DNA of 64,000 nt from Methanosarcinales archaeon (GCA_026016205.1 CP061209.1:923147-987146), one strand, 5' to 3'; shown: positions 1 through 8,971, counted from the stretch's first letter. The notes: generated by a model from the letters alone, not told the origin. Numbers and translations: made by a program.

Positions 1-408
1 CAGGGAGTCTGGCGCATCCAATATTTGATTGACTTTCTCTTTCTCCTTGAGTATCTCGCCAAGCCATACTGCACCCAACCCCAATGAGTGCGCAGCCAAA
101 AGCATGTTCTGGATGCACGCGCCAATCGCCATGACGTCCTTCGTCCGATCGTACATTTTATCTTTATCTAAGAAAACGGCAATCAAGAGATTTGCAGACC
201 GTAGTATGTCGCTGTAAATCGTGCACTGCGCAATTTTGTCTATCGTTTCTCGGCTTCTCACCACGATAAACTGCCACGGCTGGTTGTTCATGCCAGATGG
301 TGCCCATCTGCCTGCATCAAGTATGATGTTTACCTTCTCGTCCTCGATGTTAGCATCTCTGAACTTCCGAATGCTCCTTCTATTCCGAATTGCGTCTATG
401 ACGTTCAT
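1..408 (-). CDS. Nitroreductase-family flavoprotein, C-terminus cut by window edge
   Basis: Reading the minus strand from the ATG at 408 gives 136 codons open to the window edge, beginning MNVIDAIRNRRSIRKF. That is the N-terminal signature of the nitroreductase family: the RRSIRxF FMN-phosphate-binding segment, then WAPSGMNNQPWQF at about residues 38-50 and GLGAVWLG near residue 112. Members are FMN-dependent NAD(P)H oxidoreductases, usually cytosolic homodimers with broad substrates. The C-terminal part lies outside the window. The next gene upstream on this strand ends at 450. The exact substrate cannot be inferred. Confidence 0.85.
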   Translation of the reverse strand, partial: MNVIDAIRNRRSIRKFRDANIEDEKVNIILDAGRWAPSGMNNQPWQFIVVRSRETIDKIAQCTIYSDILRSANLLIAVFLDKDKMYDRTKDVMAIGACIQNMLLAAHSLGLGAVWLGEILKEKEKVNQILDAPDSL

Positions 409-449
409 AGTCTTTACCTTTAGTGCTTTAGTACCTTGCTAAGGCATAT

Positions 450-1190
450 TCATTTTTGTAAAGCCCTCATGAAATATATCTTGCGCGCACTGTTGCCTAA
501 ATCGCGCGCTCCGCCGGAATGAGAGATAATATCAAGGATGGTGTCTGCATTTAGAATCTGAATCCCTGCTACGATGGTGGCACCTCTCTTGAAAAAAGGG
601 TCTGGAAGCATGGATGCAGTAGGCCCAAGTACAATTACTTCATCTGCGTTCTTGCTGCATTCAAGATATTTTTCCATCCCACCGTAGATTAAAGCAGAGC
701 CGGTGATTATCACGATTTCTGCATCGGCCATTACATCTTTGGCATCTTTGGATTGATGCACACCAATGCCCCCTCGCTCGATGATCCTGACCTCTTTTGC
801 AAGCGGCGAAAATCTGCTGACCAAGGGCGGGAAATAACCGACCATGGCTATGACCCGGTCTTCTATATTGATTTGGTCCAACGGGTCGCCTTGATGAAAG
901 TGGTAAGACCCAGAAATAATTGTCCATGAAAGGGCATTGATGGTCGCGATGCCAATAGTTCGCTTTAGAATGTCATTATTCAGCGCCCATCGGGCAATGC
1001 GCATCGCATCAGACCCAGATATATCCAAATCGAGCTCAAACGATGCCATGACATCAGCAGGTGTATATGCGATTCCTGCCCCTCCATCGAGTTTCACACC
1101 AGAATAGCGCCCTCCAACGCAGTAACGCTGAATTGTGGGAGATTTGTCTATGTGCCCTTCTAAAAGCTTGATGCAATCTTCCAGAATCAT
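450..1190 (-). CDS. DUF4213/DUF364 protein, putative heavy-metal-chelation domain
   Basis: This 246-aa protein has an N-terminal alpha/beta region (about 1-100, with YSGVKLDGGAGIAYTP) and a C-terminal Rossmann-like region (about 110-240, with VIAMVGYFPP, ADAEIVIITGSALIYG and VIVLGPTASMLPD). This layout is that of the DUF4213 plus DUF364 family, annotated as putative heavy-metal chelation proteins and often found near metal-uptake or cofactor genes in anaerobes. No catalytic residues are established for the family. It is divergent from the ccmD-ccmE pair, with a 77-bp gap holding a TATA-like element near 1213-1220. Confidence 0.7.
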   Translation of the reverse strand: MILEDCIKLLEGHIDKSPTIQRYCVGGRYSGVKLDGGAGIAYTPADVMASFELDLDISGSDAMRIARWALNNDILKRTIGIATINALSWTIISGSYHFHQGDPLDQINIEDRVIAMVGYFPPLVSRFSPLAKEVRIIERGGIGVHQSKDAKDVMADAEIVIITGSALIYGGMEKYLECSKNADEVIVLGPTASMLPDPFFKRGATIVAGIQILNADTILDIISHSGGARDLGNSARKIYFMRALQK

Positions 1191-1267
1191 AGGTATAAAG
1201 TTGTTCCAAAAAGATATAAAGAGTCGTCGGAAAAGTTTAAAGGACGAAGCCGGTTATAGGTGAAATG

Positions 1268-1402
1268 ATGAAATACCTGCTAAGCGCATTCGCAATCACA
1301 TGGGTCGTGCTAATCTGTTACATACTTCTGCTTCTCAGGAGAAGGATGAAATTAGCGAGAACATTAAGGACAAGGGGCGAGACGATTGAAAAAAAGAGAT
1401 AA
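1268..1402 (+). CDS. ccmD: CcmD-like small membrane protein of the heme exporter
   Basis: A 44-aa ORF (ATG at 1268, or the adjacent ATG at 1265) reads MKYLLSAFAITWVVLICYILL and continues with RRRMKLARTLRTRGETIEKKR. One transmembrane helix followed by an arginine-rich cytoplasmic tail with R-x-x-L spacing is the CcmD pattern. CcmD helps release holo-CcmE from the CcmABC heme exporter. A GGTG-type ribosome site sits just upstream, and the stop codon overlaps the start of ccmE by 17 nt, so the two are probably translationally coupled. CcmD sequences are short and divergent, so the call leans on the ccmE/ccmF context. Confidence 0.75.
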   Translation: MKYLLSAFAITWVVLICYILLLLRRRMKLARTLRTRGETIEKKR

Positions 1403-1754
1403 GGTAATCATTGGGGTTGCTGCCGTTATCATAATATGCATCATAGGGTTGTGGGGCGTTGGTACAACAGGATATCTGACCGTATCAGAGGTCACGTCTG
1501 ACCCGCAGTACATAGGCACAGAGGTGCAGGTGAAGGGCATCGTGAAGGAGGGTACGCTTCAAGTAAATCTGAGCGAGACCTCATTTGTGCTTACAGACAG
1601 AAGTGCAGAGATAAACGTCGAATATACCGGCGAAAAACCTGTAACCCTTGCCGGCGGAAAGGATGTCGTGGTCATAGGAACACTGGTCTCGAATGAAAAA
1701 ATAGAAGCCAGAAAAATCGTGATAGGCTGCCCATCAAAATACGCTGGCGGCTAA
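1386..1754 (+). CDS. ccmE: CcmE heme chaperone, CxxxY type
   Basis: This 122-aa protein has one N-terminal membrane anchor (about 7-27), then an OB-fold beta-barrel with the CcmE signature YLTVSEV near residue 32 and GxxVxVxGxV (VQVKGIVKEG) near residue 48. The heme-binding motif at the C-terminus is C115-P-S-K-Y119, not the HxxxY of proteobacterial CcmE. The CxxxY variant is known from archaea and some sulfate reducers. CcmE accepts heme from CcmABC on the outer face of the membrane and hands it to CcmF. The start is TTG at 1386, overlapping ccmD. It ends tail-to-tail with the ccmF N-terminal gene, overlapping it by 4 nt. Confidence 0.92.
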   Translation: MKKRDKVIIGVAAVIIICIIGLWGVGTTGYLTVSEVTSDPQYIGTEVQVKGIVKEGTLQVNLSETSFVLTDRSAEINVEYTGEKPVTLAGGKDVVVIGTLVSNEKIEARKIVIGCPSKYAGG

Positions 1755-2755
1755 CCTGAAACGTATTTTTTTAAGAGTAGATACGCGCTGGAAATTACGA
1801 GAGCACACAAGAAGATGGCGACTATTTGACCCTCTAACGCAAACTCCTGCCAGCTGTGAACAGATGCCCATAATCCGCTGCGCGTCACAAATGTGGCAAA
1901 TATTACGAGTATGAAGGATGCTACTGCCAATAGGGGCGTCGCAATTTTGTATTCTCCTCTCCGGAGTTGGCTCTGGCAATGTAGAAAAGCGGTCGCGGTA
2001 ACCCATGGCACCAATGATGATGTTTCGACTGGGTCCCAGCTCCAGTACCATGCGCCCCAGCCCAAGACCTCATATGCCCAGAAGCCTCCAATGCCAATGC
2101 CGAGTGTCAGGAAAAGCCATGCAAGCCTGCCCCAGAATCTCGATATGTCCGTCCATTTCACGTCGTCTGTAAGCAGGTAGCCCACCGCCGCCGCATACGG
2201 AATCGTCAACAGCGCATAGCCAGCAAACAATACGGGTGGATGGATCACCATCCAGGGATTTCTGAGCAGGGGGTTCATGCCGTATCCAAACGCTGCTGGC
2301 ACATCCATAGAGTGTAGTGGATTTTTGATGACCAGAATCAGCAAGAAGAAAGTCGCAACAGCCAGCGTAATTGACTGCGAGATGTCCATGACCGGTGTGT
2401 CTTTCACGTCTTTGGAGATGTTTGTGTATTGCATCAGCACCAAGACGAGCAGGATCATCCACGTCCATAAGAGAAATGAGCCCTCTTGTCCTGCCCACAG
2501 CGCTGCTATCCGATAGTACCATGCCAGTTCAACGCTTGAATGCTGGACAACATACGAATATCTCAAATTGACCGTAAACAAGTAGTATGTCAACAGGAGC
2601 ATGCTTGCTGTCGTGGTTATGAAACAGCTAACCCCAAGGCGCCCTGATAGGTTGCGCAAACCCGAGTCGTCTTTTTTGTACGCCAAAATCGAGCATACCG
2701 TTGCGGCCGCCCCCAAGATGAAAGAGAGTTGGATTAGAAGAGTGCCAATATCCAT
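1751..2755 (-). CDS. ccmF1: CcmF N-terminal half, heme-handling WWD protein
   Basis: A 334-aa polytopic membrane protein with the tryptophan-rich heme-handling (WWD) motif at residues 233-244 (WGAWYWSWDPVE) and the preceding HPPVLFAGY histidine region. It covers only the first half of a normal CcmF of about 650 aa and ends right after a transmembrane helix (LLLKKYVSG). The rest is encoded by the divergent gene starting at 2844. CcmF attaches heme to the CxxCH motifs of apocytochrome c. The two pieces presumably assemble in the membrane. Divergent transcription from one 88-bp spacer would keep them coordinated. Confidence 0.92.
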   Translation of the reverse strand: MDIGTLLIQLSFILGAAATVCSILAYKKDDSGLRNLSGRLGVSCFITTTASMLLLTYYLFTVNLRYSYVVQHSSVELAWYYRIAALWAGQEGSFLLWTWMILLVLVLMQYTNISKDVKDTPVMDISQSITLAVATFFLLILVIKNPLHSMDVPAAFGYGMNPLLRNPWMVIHPPVLFAGYALLTIPYAAAVGYLLTDDVKWTDISRFWGRLAWLFLTLGIGIGGFWAYEVLGWGAWYWSWDPVETSSLVPWVTATAFLHCQSQLRRGEYKIATPLLAVASFILVIFATFVTRSGLWASVHSWQEFALEGQIVAIFLCALVISSAYLLLKKYVSG

Positions 2756-2843
2756 ATATATACAACACCCTATTCAGAACGTAAAACCATTAGCACCATG
2801 TTTTATATATGGATTGTGCTGAGCAATATGGGGCGTCCTGAGT
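2756..2843. promoter_or_regulatory. Divergent promoter between the two ccmF halves
   Basis: This 88-bp spacer separates the oppositely transcribed ccmF halves. It holds a TATA-like element, TTTTATATATGG (about 2800-2811), suitably placed for the plus-strand gene. With CCATATATATA at about 2752-2762 on the other side it forms an imperfect inverted repeat of 10-11 bp. The symmetry could reflect two opposed TATA boxes or a regulator site. The left copy lies almost on the minus-strand ATG, which is awkward for a TATA box, so the assignment is tentative. Confidence 0.4.
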
Positions 2844-3788
2844 ATGAGCATCGATGACTATCTCAATGACCATAACGTCATGCTGGCTACAATTATTGTG
2901 CTCTCAATAATTGCCACAATACTATTCATAGGCCTCATCACGCCGCTAGTTATATCGGCAACTGGAGGAGGAGAAGTACGCTTAGATGCTGCTTATTTCA
3001 ATGTGAGAACCGCAATACCAACGCTGCTGCTCCTCATATTGCTGGGACTCTGCCTCATGCTGAGATATTTTAATGGCGAAAGATTGATTGCTGCTATCGC
3101 TGTCGTTATCGCTGCTACACTGATTTGCATCATTGTAAATCCGTTCAAGAATTTCTACCTAAACGCATCTCTCCCGGTCCTGGGTTTCGGTCTTGTGGGC
3201 GCCGCACATAAAATCTACAGGGCAATCAACCCGAAATCCATTAAGACCACCCTTAGAGGAGTGGGGCCTCATCTCGTCCACCTGGGCCTCATCTTAATTC
3301 TGATCGGTGCGGTTGTCAGCACGACCTGTAATGTGGATGGGACAAGGGAACTTCAGGAGGGTGACAGCTGGAATTTTCAGGATTATACCATCGCGGTGAC
3401 TGAACTCGATGAAATACAGAAGAGGGCTTCATTTGAGCGCATCATCTACTTTGATGTCTACAAGGATAGTAAACTGATAGACCAGGGGCAGGCGAAAATG
3501 GTCTATGACATGAACTGGGGGCAGTGGCAGTCCATCGTTTATACCAAGAGGGGGGTCACTGAGGACTTATACGTCGCCTTAAAAGGCGTCTCTCCTCCAA
3601 CGGTCAGCCTTTATGCGAGGGTGGTTCCGATGATTAACTTCATATGGGGCGGACTTATTGTAATGGCTTCTGGCATTGCCATCGTGACCTGTACGGACTA
3701 TATGATGAAACCCAAAATCAAGGATGTCAAAAGGAAGTATGAGGAGAAGTTACAAGACGAGCTCAGGAGACTGAGAGAGGAGACATAA
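2844..3788 (+). CDS. ccmF2: CcmF C-terminal half
   Basis: A 314-aa membrane protein with about four helices in the first 110 residues, the CcmF-type GPHLVHLGLILILIGAVVS segment near residue 145, an extracytoplasmic beta-rich domain (about 160-255), a final helix, and a basic coiled tail (KRKYEEKLQDELRRLREET). It matches the C-terminal half of CcmF, including the conserved histidines around HLVHLGL. It lacks a WWD motif, which lies in the other half at 1751-2755. Its stop overlaps the start of the next gene (TAATG). Confidence 0.85.
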   Translation: MSIDDYLNDHNVMLATIIVLSIIATILFIGLITPLVISATGGGEVRLDAAYFNVRTAIPTLLLLILLGLCLMLRYFNGERLIAAIAVVIAATLICIIVNPFKNFYLNASLPVLGFGLVGAAHKIYRAINPKSIKTTLRGVGPHLVHLGLILILIGAVVSTTCNVDGTRELQEGDSWNFQDYTIAVTELDEIQKRASFERIIYFDVYKDSKLIDQGQAKMVYDMNWGQWQSIVYTKRGVTEDLYVALKGVSPPTVSLYARVVPMINFIWGGLIVMASGIAIVTCTDYMMKPKIKDVKRKYEEKLQDELRRLREET

Positions 3789-4660
3789 TGTCCAAAAAAC
3801 TCATACTCTCTTTTTTTGTGCTTTTGTTGCTGTTGCCGGCGATTGCCGCAGCCCAGTCTGAAAATATAATCGTCAGCGAGCACAGCATCATGGTGCATCA
3901 GATTGGCAAAAGGGCGACTTTTCGTGAAAGTATGATGTTTAGCAATGTCGGTGATGATGTATTCGTCGGCGAGTTGGTTGCAGCGTTGCCATCTGGAGCA
4001 TACAATATCATGGTTACTATGCCAGCGAATGATGACAATTTGACCGTAATTCCATATTTCCAAAAAGGGAATAATATCTACTGGGATGCGAAGATAGGCC
4101 CTCACGAGGCAATTCAAATTAACGTGGAATATCAATCAGACATGCAACCGTCTGGCATTTTGCAAAAACAGATTGCCATTGAGAAGGAGTTGAGATACTA
4201 CACGCAGGTGCTCTCTGTTGTCGTCATCACCACTGCAGAGGCAGATGTAACTGCACCACCACTGATTACCATGGGTCCAAGAACCCATAATGAGGAGTTT
4301 GACGCCTACATTTCGTCCTTCATGGGATCCAATCTAATGCCACAAAAGATTGCACTCACCCTTACAGAACAGGGGGCAATTGACTTGGAAACTACCCTAT
4401 TTGCAGGCGTGCTCTGCATCGTAGCCGCGCTCATAGCGGTGCCTTTCTTAAAGGGCAGGGAAATTAAGTTGTTCAAGAAAGAGGATGCCAAGACACTGGA
4501 AAAGAAGAAGGTGGCTTTGCTTACCGTGTTAAATGAGTTAGATAAGGATTACAAAGCCAAGAAGATTAGTAAAGCAGAGTACCAAGACCTGAAGTCAGAA
4601 TATGAAAAAGAGGCCATCAGGGTAATGAAGAAGTTGGATAAGATAAAAGAGCGGCATTAG
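3788..4660 (+). CDS. Exported, membrane-anchored protein with a CcmI-like C-terminal coil
   Basis: A 290-aa protein: signal peptide (about 1-22, ending AIAAAQS), a beta-rich extracytoplasmic domain (about 24-200), one transmembrane helix (about 201-222), then a charged helical tail with LTVLNELDKDYKAKKISKAEY. That tail resembles the helical hairpin found in CcmI/CcmH-type maturation factors and in other membrane proteins. No catalytic motif is visible. It is translationally coupled to the CcmF C-terminal half, so a role in apocytochrome handling or CcmF support is a reasonable inference from context, not from homology. Confidence 0.5.
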   Translation: MSKKLILSFFVLLLLLPAIAAAQSENIIVSEHSIMVHQIGKRATFRESMMFSNVGDDVFVGELVAALPSGAYNIMVTMPANDDNLTVIPYFQKGNNIYWDAKIGPHEAIQINVEYQSDMQPSGILQKQIAIEKELRYYTQVLSVVVITTAEADVTAPPLITMGPRTHNEEFDAYISSFMGSNLMPQKIALTLTEQGAIDLETTLFAGVLCIVAALIAVPFLKGREIKLFKKEDAKTLEKKKVALLTVLNELDKDYKAKKISKAEYQDLKSEYEKEAIRVMKKLDKIKERH

Positions 4661-4676
4661 CCCTTTATATGAACAA

Positions 4677-6893
4677 TTATTTTCTCTCTAAAAACTCCTC
4701 TATCGTCTTTCCCCAAGATTTATCCAGTTTTTCCAGGTCGATGTCTATCCACTTTCCTATGGATAATTTATCGCCGCCTACTTTACCCACCTCCCAAGCA
4801 GGTACATTATTTGCCTGTGCCGTCTTTTTTAACTCGTCTTTCTTTCCAGGGTTGCAACTTACAACAATTCGGGATTGAGATTCGCCAAATAATAGTGCAT
4901 CTACCCTTACCGATGGCGGGCCGTCTAAATTGATGACTGCCCCGAACTTGGCAGTTGGATGGGAGATACAACATTCTGCCAACGCCACCGCAAGACCTCC
5001 TTCAGAGCAATCATGGGCAGAATTAATTAAACCCTTCTTTATCATTTGAAGTAGCGTCTTCTGAACCCTCTTTTCAACTTCCAAGTCGATAGCTGGTGCA
5101 TCGCCCTTCTTCAAACCATGGATTATCTTTAGGTATTCGCTTCCACCCAGCTCTTCTTTGGTTTCACCCAAGACGAAGATTACGTCGCCCTCGTTTTTAA
5201 AGTGTTGAGTCGTTACCCTTGAGCCATCTTCGATCAGACCCACCATTCCTATCACCGGCGTTGGATCGACTGAGCCTTTTGGACTTTCGTTGTTAAAACT
5301 CACATTTCCGCTGACGACCGGGGTTTCAAGCGCCCTGCACGCCTCGCTGATGCCTAACACAGATTGTTTAAACTGCCAGAATACCTCAGGATTCCTAGGG
5401 TTGCCAAAGTTCAGGCAATCCGTGATGGCTAAAGGCTTTGCACCAGCGCAGACCAGATTCCTCGCTGCCTCCGCCACAGCAATCGCTCCACCTACATATG
5501 GGTTGAGATAAACGTAGCGGGCATTACAATCAACTGTTACTGCAATGAGTTTCTCAGTCCCAGGAAGACGAATAACGGCTGCATCTGAGCCGGGACCGAC
5601 TTTAACGTTTTGTGCGATTTTCGGGTCGCCCTTCCGGTAGATCCACTCTTTGCTGGCGATAGTAGGAGAGGAGAGAATCGTTAAAAGCACCTGAGTGAAA
5701 TCATCTGGCTCTGGGATGTCGCGGATATCAAGCTCCCTTGTCACCTTTAGGTATTCTGGTGATTTTTCCTCCAGATGGTACACGGGTGCTTCAACCAGTG
5801 CCGCAGCCGGCACCTCAGCCACCACCTTGTCACCCTCTTTTACCCTCGCCATTCCATCATCCGTAACCCTGCCTATGACGGTAGCCGGCACACCCCACTT
5901 TGAGAATGTCTCCTTAACCTCATTCAGCCTATCCTTTTCGATTATCACCAACATCCTCTCTTGAGATTCTGAAAGCATGACCTCATATGGAGTCATTTTT
6001 TCCTCTTTGCGCGGAACCAAGGACATATCAATCTCTATACCAGTCCCACCATTGTAGGCGGTTTCACACATCGAACAGGTCAGTCCAGCGGCACCCATAT
6101 CCTGCATACCTACGACATAGCCTCGCTGAATCAATTCCAGACATGCCTCTCTAACTATCTTGCCCATCTTTGGATCGCCAATGGCGACAGCCGAACTTTG
6201 CTCACCCTGCTCTTCATCCAACCCCTTGGATGCAAAGGCAGCCCCGGCAACGCCATCTCTGCCCGTAGCCCCTCCAACTATCAACACCAAATTGCCTACA
6301 CCTGTCGCCCTGGCCTTAGCCATATCTTTGTGCCGCATGAATCCTACCGCCATGGCATTGACCAAGGGATTGCCTTCATAGGACTCGTCGAAATAGACCT
6401 CACCACCCACTACCGGAATCTCAGAAACATTGGCATAGGTAGTAAAACCCCTTGCCACCTCCGCCAATAGATACTTGACCTTGGGTTCGGTCAATCTCCC
6501 AAATCGGAGAGAGCCGAGGAGTGCCACAGGCCTGGCGCCCATGGTAAAAATGTCTCTAACGCACCCCCCTCCCCCGGTGGCTGATGCTTCATACGGTTCA
6601 ATGGCGGATGGGTGATTATGGGATTCAATCTTGAATACTACTGCCAACCCATCGCCTATATCCACCACCCCGGCATTTTCCCCTGGACCTTGGAGGACGT
6701 GCTTGCTGGTGGTGGGAAATAATTTTAAAACTGGTTTTGAGCTCTTATAGCTACAATGCTCTGACCACATGGCCGAGAACATCCCTAATTCTGTATAATT
6801 TGGCTCCCTTCCCAGAAGCCCCTTAATCTTTTCAAACTCTTCTTCACTCAATCCCAGTTCATCTACTATCTCTTTGGCAATCCTTACCTCCAC
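4677..6893 (-). CDS. purL: Phosphoribosylformylglycinamidine synthase subunit PurL
   Basis: A 738-aa protein of the small, archaeal/Gram-positive PurL type. It carries out the ATP-dependent amidation of FGAR to FGAM in purine synthesis, working with PurQ and PurS, which are not in this window. Visible motifs are WSEHCSYKSSKP near residue 43, the nucleotide-binding FKIESHNHPSAIEPYEGAS-like region near 90 (here EASATGGGG), MQDMGAAGLTCS near 265, and the second-half SAHDCSEGGLAVALAE. The start is GTG preceded by GGAGGAATTAG. The gene stands alone, tail-to-tail with the ccm-linked gene. Confidence 0.96.
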   Translation of the reverse strand: MEVRIAKEIVDELGLSEEEFEKIKGLLGREPNYTELGMFSAMWSEHCSYKSSKPVLKLFPTTSKHVLQGPGENAGVVDIGDGLAVVFKIESHNHPSAIEPYEASATGGGGCVRDIFTMGARPVALLGSLRFGRLTEPKVKYLLAEVARGFTTYANVSEIPVVGGEVYFDESYEGNPLVNAMAVGFMRHKDMAKARATGVGNLVLIVGGATGRDGVAGAAFASKGLDEEQGEQSSAVAIGDPKMGKIVREACLELIQRGYVVGMQDMGAAGLTCSMCETAYNGGTGIEIDMSLVPRKEEKMTPYEVMLSESQERMLVIIEKDRLNEVKETFSKWGVPATVIGRVTDDGMARVKEGDKVVAEVPAAALVEAPVYHLEEKSPEYLKVTRELDIRDIPEPDDFTQVLLTILSSPTIASKEWIYRKGDPKIAQNVKVGPGSDAAVIRLPGTEKLIAVTVDCNARYVYLNPYVGGAIAVAEAARNLVCAGAKPLAITDCLNFGNPRNPEVFWQFKQSVLGISEACRALETPVVSGNVSFNNESPKGSVDPTPVIGMVGLIEDGSRVTTQHFKNEGDVIFVLGETKEELGGSEYLKIIHGLKKGDAPAIDLEVEKRVQKTLLQMIKKGLINSAHDCSEGGLAVALAECCISHPTAKFGAVINLDGPPSVRVDALLFGESQSRIVVSCNPGKKDELKKTAQANNVPAWEVGKVGGDKLSIGKWIDIDLEKLDKSWGKTIEEFLERK

Positions 6894-7085
6894 CCTAATT
6901 CCTCCTGTATCGTGAGACCGTCATCTTTCCAAATAACATTAAAATCGTTGGTATCAGTAGTTCGGAAAGTAGATTAATTTAACCAAATAAGAGGTTGTTG
7001 CCAAATGATAAATCGTCATCATGAATAAGTTTAGATTTAGTAAGAATTTTTTTTAGGAGAAGTTTGCATATAAGGAGTTATATGA

Positions 7086-7271
7086 AATATCCATACTCAA
7101 AAAGGTGTAAAAAGCAAAAACCTTGTGGAGCTGCCTTTTCCAAAAGCTACTCTTGAACAACTAGGCAAGAGTTTAGACGAGCTTACGGGACGGACCATTC
7201 GTGAATTTGAGAGGTTAGCTATCAATGAGAGGCAAATCAACAATAACCTCAGGAACACATCAATAATGTGA
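7086..7271 (+). pseudogene. Short open fragment, probable gene remnant of unknown family
   Basis: The 366-bp gap between purL and the glycosyltransferase holds a stop-free plus-strand frame encoding VELPFPKATLEQLGKSL and ELTGRTIREFERLA, ending in TGA at 7269-7271. It reads like real protein but has no ATG. A ribosome site (AAGGAG) and ATG at about 7082 lead into a different frame that stops after 24 codons, so a frameshifted remnant is plausible. The end overlaps the glycosyltransferase stop on the other strand. I do not recognise the family. The rest of the gap (6894-7080) is AT-rich with no clear feature. Confidence 0.3.
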
Positions 7272-8405
7272 CATGAGTTCTGCCCAGTTTTCCTGAAACT
7301 CAAGGTATTTGTCCGCATTTTGTTTCGCATATTTTCTCGCCCCGCCTAAGGATGACCTAGCGTTGCCCATATATGCGAAAAAATCGCTGAGATCTCTCCC
7401 GAGAAGAGCGTCAAGTCCGAGGAGCGTACTTGTGATAAATGCTCTGGCACATAGATCGGATTTCAAGAAAGCTCCCGGATACGGATCCAGTTCGCTAGGG
7501 GGGATGCCATATAGCTTCAGTTTTTCCCTTTGGTACATGAATCGATATATGTCATTTCTCATCTTAGCTACATTCGAAACGAGCTCTGGAGGAAGATGTT
7601 TAATTTTCAGTTGATTGTCCAGCAAGAACTCGTAGCCAAAGTGCTTTGCGTTCAGCACGAAGTCCATATCCTCACCCCTAACAATATAGGGATCGAAAGG
7701 GACCTTTTTGAATAATGAGCTGCTTACGACCATGTTTCCGCCAAATGCAAAAGTCGTATCGTTTAGTCTCTCTCGTGATTCTATGATCCTAAACGCCTCG
7801 TTCATTTTTCGTTCTTTGTTCCATAGATGTTTCCACCAAGGCGTTTTTTCCTCTAGCATGTAAGCGTTATTTTCATCGATGTAATAACCTGCGATACCAC
7901 CAATGATCTTACTGTTGCGTCTTTTTCCTATGAACTCCGTGGCCTTTTTGATGTAATCTTTATCTTCGACGATCTCATCATCATCCAAAAATATGATGTT
8001 ATCAGCGCCCATGATCGCACCTGTTACCAACCCCACGTTTCGAACGCATCCATACCCTGTCATCTTAAACTGTTCGATGAAATCCTGAGGAAAGCCCCAG
8101 TTCTCAATATCCTTTCTTATCCTTGTTAGGCTAGAGCTGGAGAACACTTTGATGTCCAAGTCTCCTTCATAGCCCTTTACGATGTTGCTAACCCTCTTTT
8201 CAACTTCTTTGTGGAGAGGTGTAGGAAATATCAAAATTTCAGTGCCATCGATGTCGATCTTCGTGAGACTCACTAATAACCTTTCCAGTGTTCCTTCTTC
8301 GGTGATGGGCGTCGGATGGTCGTACAGTTCCTGAGTTGGCGTCTCTCTCGTTGACCAATCGGTGGGTATCTCGATTAGATTATGTATTAAGATAACCCCC
8401 TTCAA
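7260..8405 (-). CDS. Glycosyltransferase, GT-A fold (family 2-like)
   Basis: A 381-aa protein with GT-A features: NVGLVTGAIMGADNIIFLDDDEI near residues 125-147 contains the DxD-type metal/nucleotide-sugar site, and RGEDMDFV near 245 is the acceptor-side ED motif seen in family 2 transferases. No membrane helices are evident, so it is probably cytosolic or peripheral. The start at 8405 is TTG and could lie further in. The annotated N-terminus overlaps the remnant of another glycosyltransferase upstream. Substrate is unknown; surface glycan or lipid glycosylation is the usual role. Codon use is more AT-rich than in the neighbouring purL and cofH. Confidence 0.75.
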   Translation of the reverse strand: MKGVILIHNLIEIPTDWSTRETPTQELYDHPTPITEEGTLERLLVSLTKIDIDGTEILIFPTPLHKEVEKRVSNIVKGYEGDLDIKVFSSSSLTRIRKDIENWGFPQDFIEQFKMTGYGCVRNVGLVTGAIMGADNIIFLDDDEIVEDKDYIKKATEFIGKRRNSKIIGGIAGYYIDENNAYMLEEKTPWWKHLWNKERKMNEAFRIIESRERLNDTTFAFGGNMVVSSSLFKKVPFDPYIVRGEDMDFVLNAKHFGYEFLLDNQLKIKHLPPELVSNVAKMRNDIYRFMYQREKLKLYGIPPSELDPYPGAFLKSDLCARAFITSTLLGLDALLGRDLSDFFAYMGNARSSLGGARKYAKQNADKYLEFQENWAELMSHY

Positions 8406-8620
8406 GCTCGCTGACTATGTGCCCTATAGAAAACCTCTTTTCAACCAGCCTTTTACCATTTACCCCAAATTCTTTGGTTTTTCTCTCATTGCTGAGCAAA
8501 TCAAACATTTTATCAGCTATTCCTCGTTCTTAAGATCTCACCGATGTGCACTGCCCTCGCACCTTTGTATATTTTTGCAATGCCCTCTTTTTGGTAGACG
8601 ATGAAATCTATTTTACTCAT
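8380..8620 (-). pseudogene. Remnant of a GT-B (group 1) glycosyltransferase C-terminus
   Basis: On the minus strand an open stretch ending at 8380 encodes IADKMFDLLSNERKTKEFG followed by NGKRLVEKRFSIGHIVSELE. This matches the typical C-terminal tail of group 1 (GT4-like) glycosyltransferases. An upstream piece in another frame (ATG at 8620, MSKIDFIVYQKEGIAKIY) stops at 8513. The two look like parts of one gene joined by a frameshift, with the catalytic core deleted. The remnant runs into the start of the intact glycosyltransferase. Confidence 0.55.
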
Positions 8621-8971
8621 CAGACAACACCCCAATATAGTCGGATTACCTAATTATTCTTATTCTTCTTAAGGTATGCGAGTTTCGACCGAGTGCTACG
8701 ATCTGAGTGGTATTCGAAAAGCTTAGATTCACAAACGTGTTACATTTATGTGCACAAAATTTGTGGGTTTTACTAAGATCCAGTCAAAACAACCATGTCT
8801 GCACCCTTTGGTTCAATATTAAATTTAAGCAGGTTTAATAATATAAGTCTAATAAGTTTATTCAAACGTTCAAATATACAACCTCCTAATACACGATAAT
8901 GTAGTGACAAAATTGTTAAGGGGTTAAGTTGCGCCAGGGCAGGCTACGAAGTATCTTAAAAACGTGTGATG
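8621..8971. other. Non-coding AT-rich gap
   Basis: About 350 bp between the glycosyltransferase remnant and cofH with no convincing ORF on either strand. It contains short repeats (TAAGTCTAATAAGTTT) and a near-palindrome, CACAAAATTTGTG at 8753-8765, of unknown meaning. No tRNA, CRISPR or transposase trace is seen. Confidence 0.5.

Noticed and set aside
8753..8765. Near-palindrome CACAAAATTTGTG
   Set aside because: Isolated in AT-rich DNA with no promoter or gene nearby that it could control; likely chance.
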